Below the pieces are notes generated by a model. The model did no database searches and was not told the origin of the DNA. It saw only the letters and a list, made by a program, of their open reading frames with translations. The position numbers and the translations under genes were made by a program. A stretch of 11,526 nucleotides of DNA, taken from Nitrospira sp. UBA6909. GTDB lineage: Bacteria; Nitrospirota; Nitrospiria; Nitrospirales; Nitrospiraceae. The stretch spans positions 4,611-16,136 of the forward strand of contig DKBD01000176.1 of assembly GCA_002451055.1 (NCBI GenBank), read 5' to 3'. Below are positions 6,829 through 11,526 of the stretch, in pieces; the stretch's first letter is position 1; every line of letters begins with the position of its first letter.

Positions 6829-6864
6829 AACCCCTGACCCCTTACTGCTAACCCTTCACTCGTT
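6770..6864. repeat. Inverted heptamer array spanning the purL-purF junction
   Basis: Four perfect heptamers of the form GGTGARG run head to tail at 6770-6797. On the opposite strand sense, a degenerate series TNACCCY (TAACCCC, TGACCCC, TAACCCT and weaker copies) occupies about 6830-6864. The two arrays are inverted, and include an exact 9-bp pair: GTGAAGGGT at 6778-6786 and ACCCTTCAC at 6851-6859. The right array contains the purL stop codon and the left one lies inside the possible purF propeptide. The transcript could fold here, with the ATG at 6828 in the loop and the ATG at 6765 just past the stem. Confidence 0.65.
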
Positions 6865-9093
6865 CTTGAGTGTCCGTTCGATCGCGAAAGCCCACCGGTC
6901 GTAGAGAGCGGTCGCCGGTATGTCGATCACCGTAGCCGCAACCTGCTCGTTTCCCAGGGATACAACCAACCGGTCGCCGCCCACAACACCGATCACGGCC
7001 GCAGGCACACCCAACCGCTCGGCGCGGTCGAGTATCGCCTGTCGATGAGCCGGTTTCGTCGATAGTACGACCCTGGACTGGCTTTCGCCGAAGAGCACCG
7101 CGTCTTTTCGAAGCCGGCCCGGAGCTAATTTTACCACAGCGCCCATCGGTCGGCCTGGCCCAGACATGCAACTTTCCGCCAACGCCACGGCAAGCCCGCC
7201 GTCCGAACAATCATGCGCGGACTGCACCAATCCGCCACGAATCAGAGCCAGCACGCATTCCTGCAATGCTTGTTCGGCATCCATATTCAAAAACGGCGGC
7301 GAGCCCTGTTCCCGGGCATGAACAACTTTCAGATACTCCGACCCGCCCAAGTCCTCACGCGCCGTTCCCAGCAGAATGATGTCGTCGGCTTCCGCTTTGA
7401 ACCACTGGGTCGTCGCCTGATCGGCCTGCTCGATCAATCCGACCATCCCCAACATCGGCGTAGGGTAGATCGACAGGCCATTGGTCTCATTATAAAAGCT
7501 GACGTTCCCGCTCACGACGGGGACCCGGAGAAACTCACACGCATCCTTGATCCCCTCGACCGCCATGACGAATTGCCACATGATATCGGGCCGTTCGGGG
7601 TTCCCGAAGTTCAAACAATCAGTCAGACCGATCGGCTCGGCTCCGGCGCATGCGAGATTGCGCGCGGCTTCAGCCACGGCGATGCGTGCTCCTTCGTAGG
7701 GATGCAGCAGGCAATAGCGGCTGTTGCAGTCGACCGTCATCGCCACAGCCTTATTCGTGCCCTTGATCCGTACCACTGCCGCATCCGACCCTGGTCGAAC
7801 TGTCGTATTCGTCCGCACCATATGATCGTATTGTTGATAGACCCACCGCTTGCTGGCGATCGTCGGCGACTCTAAGAGCGACAGGAGAGCGGCGTTCGCA
7901 TCTTTTACATCAGGAATGATGTCGTAATTGAGATTCGTCAGCATATCCTGATAAGAGGGCGGCATGTAGGGGCGGTCGTAGCGCGGCCCGTCATCGGCCA
8001 ATGCTTTGGCTGGAATCTCAGCCACGACCTTGCCCTGGTCTTTCACGCGCAAGATCCCGTCGCCCGTGACCGTTCCAACCACCGCCACGTCCAAGTCCCA
8101 TTTTCGGCAGATGGCAATGCATTCCTCTTCTTTGCCGGCCTTCGCCACCATGAGCATCCGCTCTTGAGACTCAGACAGCATCAATTCATACGGCGTCATG
8201 CCGGGTTCCCGACGCGGGACATGGGTCAGATCCAGCTCGATCCCGTTCCCCGCACGTGAAGCCATTTCACACGAGGAACTCGTCAGCCCGGCGGCCCCCA
8301 TGTCTTGAATACCGACCAGCAAATCACCCGCCATGAGTTCAAGACAGGCTTCGAGCAGCAGTTTTTCTTGAAACGGGTCGCCCACCTGCACCGTGGGCCG
8401 CTTTTGTTCCGACTCGTCATCGAACGAATCCGACGCCATCGTCGCCCCATGAATGCCATCCCGCCCCGTTTTTGAGCCGAAATAGATCACGGGATTGCCG
8501 ACCCCTGCCGCAGTACCCCGAAAGATTTTGTCCTTCTCGGCGATACCGAGGCAAAAGACATTCACCAGCGGGTTTTGAGAATAGATATCGTTGAAGACGA
8601 TCTCGCCGCCCACCGTCGGCACGCCCATGCAGTTGCCGTAGCCGGCGATGCCGGCGACGACGCCTTTCATCAGATGGCGGTTCTTCGCGGCGCTCAACTC
8701 GCCGAACCGGAGCGAGTCGAGCAGGGCAATGGGCCGTGCCCCCATCGTAAAGACATCACGCAGAATCCCACCCACGCCCGTCGCCGCGCCTTGGTACGGC
8801 TCGATGAACGAGGGATGATTGTGGGATTCCATTTTGAATACCACGCACAGCCCCTCCCCGATATCCACCGCGCCGGCATTTTCGCCTGGCCCCTGCACCA
8901 CACGCGGCCCGGTCGTCGGCAGTTTTTTTAGATGGATCCGCGAGCTTTTGTAGGAACAATGCTCCGACCACATGACGGAGAACATGCCGAGTTCCGTCAG
9001 ATTCGGCTCGCGCCCGAGAATGGCGATGATTTTTTGGTATTCATCGCCCGTCAGATTGTGCTGAGCGATGAGATCTTTGGTGATGAGCGGCAT
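6856..9093 (-). CDS. purL: Phosphoribosylformylglycinamidine synthase, large subunit PurL (small type)
   Basis: PurL is the ATP-dependent synthetase subunit that converts FGAR to FGAM using ammonia delivered by PurQ, with PurS as the bridging subunit. At 745 residues it is the short Bacillus/Thermotoga type, lacking the fused glutaminase of enteric PurL. Characteristic segments are SEHCSYK (43-49), the active-site ESHNHPS (89-95) followed by the glycine-rich [12 protein letters not shown], and the duplicated AIRS-type halves, with [10 protein letters not shown] in the second half. The ATG at 9093 is preferred, with AGG six bases ahead; a TTG at 9108 has AGAGG directly against it, too close to work. 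Its partners purS and purQ lie upstream, separated by the exported-protein gene. An extended -10 promoter candidate just upstream suggests independent transcription of purL-purF. Confidence 0.97.
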   Translation of the reverse strand: MPLITKDLIAQHNLTGDEYQKIIAILGREPNLTELGMFSVMWSEHCSYKSSRIHLKKLPTTGPRVVQGPGENAGAVDIGEGLCVVFKMESHNHPSFIEPYQGAATGVGGILRDVFTMGARPIALLDSLRFGELSAAKNRHLMKGVVAGIAGYGNCMGVPTVGGEIVFNDIYSQNPLVNVFCLGIAEKDKIFRGTAAGVGNPVIYFGSKTGRDGIHGATMASDSFDDESEQKRPTVQVGDPFQEKLLLEACLELMAGDLLVGIQDMGAAGLTSSSCEMASRAGNGIELDLTHVPRREPGMTPYELMLSESQERMLMVAKAGKEEECIAICRKWDLDVAVVGTVTGDGILRVKDQGKVVAEIPAKALADDGPRYDRPYMPPSYQDMLTNLNYDIIPDVKDANAALLSLLESPTIASKRWVYQQYDHMVRTNTTVRPGSDAAVVRIKGTNKAVAMTVDCNSRYCLLHPYEGARIAVAEAARNLACAGAEPIGLTDCLNFGNPERPDIMWQFVMAVEGIKDACEFLRVPVVSGNVSFYNETNGLSIYPTPMLGMVGLIEQADQATTQWFKAEADDIILLGTAREDLGGSEYLKVVHAREQGSPPFLNMDAEQALQECVLALIRGGLVQSAHDCSDGGLAVALAESCMSGPGRPMGAVVKLAPGRLRKDAVLFGESQSRVVLSTKPAHRQAILDRAERLGVPAAVIGVVGGDRLVVSLGNEQVAATVIDIPATALYDRWAFAIERTLKNE

Positions 9094-9145
9094 GCCGGCC
9101 TGTATCAACCTCTAGCGATCATAGCCGGAATGGCTTTCACTGAGC

Positions 9146-9154
9146 ATTGTACCA
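9146..9154 (-). promoter_or_regulatory. Extended -10 promoter candidate for purL-purF
   Basis: The minus strand reads TGGTACAAT, a TGn motif joined to a -10 box with five of six consensus bases. No good -35 box is seen at 16-18 bp, as is common for extended -10 promoters. The predicted start near 9139 leaves a leader of about 46 bases to the purL ATG. No purine riboswitch or known operator is visible. Confidence 0.45.
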
Positions 9155-9198
9155 ATGAAGGAATCAACTCGAAGATATGCATGCACCACTCACGCATG

Positions 9199-9278
9199 GA
9201 GCACCAGGATCGGCGAGGCGGCCAATGGGCGCCTCGCCGAGTCCGTTACTGTGACCAGCGAACCCTGATCCTGTGCTC
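9199..9278 (-). other. Two-tier inverted repeat directly after the exported-protein gene
   Basis: An inner perfect 10-bp stem, CGGCGAGGCG (9211-9220) with CGCCTCGCCG (9230-9239), closes a 9-base loop. An outer stem pairs GAGCACCAGGATC (9199-9211) with GATCCTGTGCTC (9267-9278), 12 bp with one bulged base. The outer 5' arm in the transcript begins at the stop codon of the exported-protein gene. There is no T-run, so it is not a standard Rho-independent terminator. It may protect the 3' end of the upstream transcript or separate it from the purL promoter that follows. Confidence 0.7.
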
Positions 9279-9613
9279 TACTGGACTTCCACCGTCACGG
9301 AGGCTTCAGCCGCTAACGTTTCATGATCCTTATCCGCTGCCACGACCTTGATCTCATGGGTTCCACGGGACATCCCCTTGACCGTCCCCTTCCAGCCCTT
9401 CTGATATTCACCGTCCACGAAGCAATGGGCATGCGTCGCGTCGTTGCCCTTGACGAGTTCATAGACCACTTCGACGTCGCTCTTGACCTTTGCTCCCGGT
9501 GCCGGGCTCTTGATCGTGACCTTGCTGCCGTCATCCTTCGCGGCCCAGGCATCGACGCCGAAACCAAAGGCCAACAAACCGACTACCGCCAACACTGCAC
9601 CTACACGCTTCAT
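9278..9613 (-). CDS. Small exported protein with HAHCFVDG motif (DUF4399-like)
   Basis: This 111-residue protein has a clear Sec signal peptide: MKRVG, a hydrophobic stretch at 6-20 and cleavage after AWA (22-24). The mature 87 residues look like one Ig-like beta sandwich. The pattern SPAPGAKVKSDVEVVYEL, then DATHAHCFVDGEY (58-70), then GTHEIKVVAADKDHE (84-98) resembles exported domains of the DUF4399 type, as I recall them. The paired histidines in HAHC, with a cysteine beside them, could bind metal; that is inference. The start at 9613 is chosen because AGGAGG lies exactly six bases upstream; an ATG at 9628 lies before that site. The gene sits between purQ and purL but has no evident purine role, and a structured element follows its stop. 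Function is unknown. Confidence 0.85.
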   Translation of the reverse strand: MKRVGAVLAVVGLLAFGFGVDAWAAKDDGSKVTIKSPAPGAKVKSDVEVVYELVKGNDATHAHCFVDGEYQKGWKGTVKGMSRGTHEIKVVAADKDHETLAAEASVTVEVQ

Positions 9614-9767
9614 TGAGACCCTCCTCATTAATAAATTAAGAGATATGAGTACGATGTAACCTAAACAAACGAACGGTACACTTTACCGCGACTGATTTCG
9701 ATCTTCAATCCGTCTCAGACGAATCTCATAATCTCATTGATGTTTCGGTCACCGCCAGAATACGCCG

Positions 9768-10484
9768 TTATGCCCCTACCATCTTTGGCAGCCTCTTCTT
9801 CAAGAATTCCACCATCGAGGCCAGGATCAACTGTCCGTCTTCGTTCCCCAAGACAGATTCAGCGCAGCGCTCTGGATGGGGCATCATGCCCAAGACATTT
9901 CCTTGAGCGTTACGGATGCCGGCAATGTTGTCGAGCGAGCCGTTCGGATTCGCCTCCGGCGTCACCCGGCCCTCCGCATCGCAATACCGGAAGATGACTT
10001 GCGCATTGGCTTGAAGACCGGCCAATGTGACCGGGTCCGTGTAGTAGCTTCCATCCGCATGGGCAATCGGAATCTTCAAGACTTGACCGGGACGGCAGGC
10101 GCTCGTAAACGGCGTGGCCCCATTCTCCACGCGGACAAAAATATCCTGGCAGATAAAATGCAGCGACTTGTTTCGCAGCATCACGCCGGGCAACAGTCCC
10201 GCTTCGAGCAGAATCTGAAACCCGTTGCAAATGCCGAGCACGAGCCCGCCTTCGAAGGCAAACCCCTTCACCGCGTGCATTACAGGAGAAAACCGCGCAA
10301 TCGCGCCGGTGCGCAGATAGTCGCCGTACGAAAACCCTCCAGGCAAGATGACCGCATCGAGTCCTGCGACGGAGGTCTCCTTGTGCCAGACCATCGTCAC
10401 ATCCTGCCCGAGCACAGCCTTGAAGACATACTCGCAGTCATGATCGCAATTGCTGCCGGGGAAAACCACAACGCCGATATTCAT
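9768..10484 (-). CDS. purQ: Phosphoribosylformylglycinamidine synthase, glutaminase subunit PurQ
   Basis: PurQ hydrolyses glutamine and channels ammonia to PurL in the FGAM synthetase. It is a class I glutamine amidotransferase of 238 residues, a normal length. The oxyanion strand [14 protein letters not shown] (45-58), the nucleophile elbow [10 protein letters not shown] with C86 and the His-Glu pair MPHPE (H203, E205) are all in place, so the enzyme should be active. The ATG at 10484 is preferred to the GTG at 10487: AAGG of AAGGTGG lies seven bases before it. It is separated from purS by 184 bp that contain a palindromic repeat element and no gene. About 154 bp of gene-free sequence follow before the exported-protein gene, holding an 11-bp palindrome CGTCTCAGACG at 9711-9721 but no clear terminator. 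Confidence 0.97.
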   Translation of the reverse strand: MNIGVVVFPGSNCDHDCEYVFKAVLGQDVTMVWHKETSVAGLDAVILPGGFSYGDYLRTGAIARFSPVMHAVKGFAFEGGLVLGICNGFQILLEAGLLPGVMLRNKSLHFICQDIFVRVENGATPFTSACRPGQVLKIPIAHADGSYYTDPVTLAGLQANAQVIFRYCDAEGRVTPEANPNGSLDNIAGIRNAQGNVLGMMPHPERCAESVLGNEDGQLILASMVEFLKKRLPKMVGA

Positions 10485-10520
10485 CACTCCACCTTCATGC
10501 TGCGAGACAAACCGTCAGGG

Positions 10521-10652
10521 TTTGGTTTGACTGCGCGCATGCAACGAGCACCGCCAAACAGAACTCGTTCGACCCGGAGCCTTTTTGGTTGTTCTTGGCG
10601 ACGGGATAAGCGCCTTCTTACGTGCGCGTTGCGCGAGCAAGAAACCAAGTCC
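10521..10652. repeat. Palindromic repeat element, copy 2 (between purS and purQ)
   Basis: The left core CTGCGCGCATGCAACGAGCA (10531-10550) and the right core TGCGCGTTGCGCGAGCAA (10623-10640) are each identical to the cores of the copy at 11161-11277. The two cores are imperfect inverted repeats of each other. Outside them TTGGTTT and AAACCAA pair. Inside them CGCCA/AGAAC (10552-10564) pairs with GTTCTTGGCG (10591-10600). The central sequence is unlike that of the other copy and longer (72 against 34 bases). It lies within the purine transcript, between the stop of purS and the ribosome site of purQ. Confidence 0.75.
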
Positions 10653-10668
10653 TGCCAGTTCGCCATGT

Positions 10669-10908
10669 TCACTGCAATTCGAACCGGTACTCTTCAATGA
10701 TCGTATTCGCCAACAGTTTTTCACACATGGCTTTGACCTCAGCCTCGGCCTTGGCCCTATCGGTTTGGTCGAGATCCAGCTCCATGTATTTCCCGACCCG
10801 CACATTCGTCGTCTTCTTGAACCCCAGCGAATCCAACGCATGTTCGATGGCCTTGCCTTGCGGGTCCAAGATGCCTTGTTTCAACGTCACATGAATTTTG
10901 GCTTTCAC
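10669..10908 (-). CDS. purS: Phosphoribosylformylglycinamidine synthase subunit PurS
   Basis: PurS is the small structural subunit that joins PurQ to PurL and helps ammonia transfer. The 79-residue length is typical. The family pattern is clear: KAKIHVTLKQGILDPQGKAI (2-21), then the LGF turn, NVRVGKYMELDL (35-46) and a closing segment LLANTIIEEYRFEL (65-78). The start is a GTG at 10908 with GAGGAG six bases before it; reading further upstream to 11019 would overlap the membrane-protein gene in another frame and has no PurS similarity. The GTG overlaps the stop of the small membrane protein as GTGA, so the two are translationally coupled. purQ and purL follow on the same strand. Confidence 0.96.
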   Translation of the reverse strand: MKAKIHVTLKQGILDPQGKAIEHALDSLGFKKTTNVRVGKYMELDLDQTDRAKAEAEVKAMCEKLLANTIIEEYRFELQ

Positions 10909-11120
10909 TCTTGGCTCCTCTGATCGGACGATTTCATCTGACGATCCACGTATTTCTTGATCCAAAATATGGCCGCGACAGTCAGGCCGCCGGCGAACAC
11001 CAGAGCGACAAAGGCCCATCGCCAGGGCGACTCGTTCAGACGGTAGGCCATGACTCCGACAATGGCCGCCCAGACCACCACCGACGCAACCAGGCCATAA
11101 TTCAAATACGCCCGCAGCAT
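10905..11120 (-). CDS. 71-residue two-helix membrane protein coupled to purS
   Basis: The protein has two predicted transmembrane helices, at about residues 7-27 and 33-54, joined by a short RLNESPWRW loop. A basic, hydrophilic tail (KKYVDRQMKSSDQRSQE) probably faces the cytoplasm by the positive-inside rule. I do not recognise a family. An ATG at 11120 with AGGA about four bases upstream is preferred. A longer open frame to 11273 translates the palindromic repeat element and is unlikely to be used. The stop overlaps the purS GTG start by four bases, so its expression is tied to purine synthesis. A role in that pathway, such as placing the complex at the membrane, would be speculation. Confidence 0.75.
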   Translation of the reverse strand: MLRAYLNYGLVASVVVWAAIVGVMAYRLNESPWRWAFVALVFAGGLTVAAIFWIKKYVDRQMKSSDQRSQE

Positions 11121-11160
11121 TGTTCCTATTCTTCTTCCTTCCCTCTCTTCTGTTCTATAA

Positions 11161-11277
11161 GGGGATGGCGGGGTTGTCCTCAACTGCGCGCATGCAACGA
11201 GCATCGCCCGCTTCGATCCAATCCGATCATTCCCGCATGCGCGTTGCGCGAGCAATGAGGATGGCCCCGCCATCCTC
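11161..11277. repeat. Palindromic repeat element, copy 1 (between purC and the membrane-protein gene)
   Basis: Left and right halves form a long imperfect inverted repeat. The outer parts are GGGGATGGCGGGG (11161-11173) and CCCCGCCATCCTC (11265-11277). The cores are CTGCGCGCATGCAACGAGCA (11184-11203) and TGCGCGTTGCGCGAGCAA (11238-11255), shared exactly with copy 2. The right outer end is itself a perfect hairpin, GAGGATGGC-CCC-GCCATCCTC (11257-11277), starting three bases after the purC stop; no T-run follows. No open frame in it is likely to be translated. Confidence 0.75.
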
Positions 11278-11280
11278 TTC

Positions 11281-11526
11281 TCATCCGCACACCCGCCTCA
11301 ATACCTCCTGATACGCCTCCTCGATCTTCCCCATATCCTTTCGAAACCGGTCCTTGTCCATCGATTCGCCCGTGGCCATGTCCCACAAGCGACAGGTATC
11401 CGGCGAGATCTCATCGGCCAGGATCAGCTTATTGTGATACACCCCGAACTCAAGCTTGAAATCAACCAACTGCATCTTCCGCTCGGCAAAGAACGGCTTC
11501 AGCACCGCATTGATGCGATGAGCCGA
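11281..11526 (-). CDS. purC: SAICAR synthetase, C-terminal part (cut by window edge)
   Basis: PurC joins aspartate to CAIR to give SAICAR. Only the last 81 residues are in the window; the frame is open to the right edge, beginning [13 protein letters not shown]. The diagnostic segment LVDFKLEFG is followed by [14 protein letters not shown], with the conserved Asp-Glu and Asp residues of the nucleotide/metal site, and by [17 protein letters not shown], all typical of the short bacterial enzyme. The end is natural, with TGA at 11281-11283. A GTG at 11505 is internal and is not the start. It is the first visible member of the purine cluster; a palindromic element starts three bases after its stop. 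Confidence 0.95.
   Translation of the reverse strand, partial: SAHRINAVLKPFFAERKMQLVDFKLEFGVYHNKLILADEISPDTCRLWDMATGESMDKDRFRKDMGKIEEAYQEVLRRVCG

Noticed and set aside
7213..7875. 220-codon plus-strand frame inside purL
   Set aside because: It is antisense to a highly conserved part of PurL; the composition is typical of a shadow frame.
10531..10640. Palindromic elements as integron attC sites
   Set aside because: The variable centre between paired ends is suggestive, but the cores lack the GTTRRRY/RYYYAAC boxes and there is no integrase or cassette array.
9876..10700. 274-codon plus-strand frame opposite purQ and the repeat element
   Set aside because: It is antisense to the PurQ active-site region and runs through the non-coding palindrome.
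10521..11277. CRISPR array
   Set aside because: There are only two widely spaced copies with internal symmetry and unequal centres, and no cas genes are present.

Overview
The window is a dense bacterial chromosomal segment of fairly high G+C, with almost every gene on the minus strand. The largest recognisable group is a de novo purine biosynthesis cluster. The combination of a small-type PurL, separate PurS and PurQ, an iron-sulfur-type PurF, several exported proteins and abundant intergenic palindromes suggests a Gram-negative of the Nitrospira type. That is an inference from style and gene content, not a proven placement.

Reading the minus strand from the right edge: the C-terminal third of purC; a palindromic element; a 71-residue two-helix membrane protein that shares GTGA with purS; a second copy of the same palindromic element; purQ; a small exported protein with an HAHCFVDG motif; a long structured hairpin; purL with an extended -10 promoter candidate; a heptamer-repeat junction; purF; and a PilZ-domain protein. 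PurS, PurQ and PurL form the FGAM synthetase, PurF makes phosphoribosylamine and PurC makes SAICAR, so five purine genes are interleaved with a membrane protein, an exported protein and repeat elements.

After a 200-bp gap comes a 79-residue unknown protein. It is followed by a compact block of four genes joined by three 4-base ATGA overlaps: a degenerate metallo-beta-lactamase-fold protein, a TPR protein with a strict 40-residue period, an unknown 145-residue protein and a family-2 O-methyltransferase. The methyltransferase runs 116 bp into the 3' end of the only convincing plus-strand gene, a four-helix membrane protein with an apparently leaderless start. A divergent exported protein with PQQ/WD-like strand repeats follows, then a 126-bp foldback repeat, and at the left edge the possible first 22 codons of another minus-strand gene.

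I found no CRISPR array, tRNA, rRNA, transposase or classical defence system. The most unusual content is the set of structured non-coding repeats: two related inverted-repeat elements in the purine cluster, a foldback element at 119-244, an inverted heptamer array across the purL-purF junction and a two-tier hairpin beside the purL promoter. The four-gene coupled block of unknown purpose comes next.
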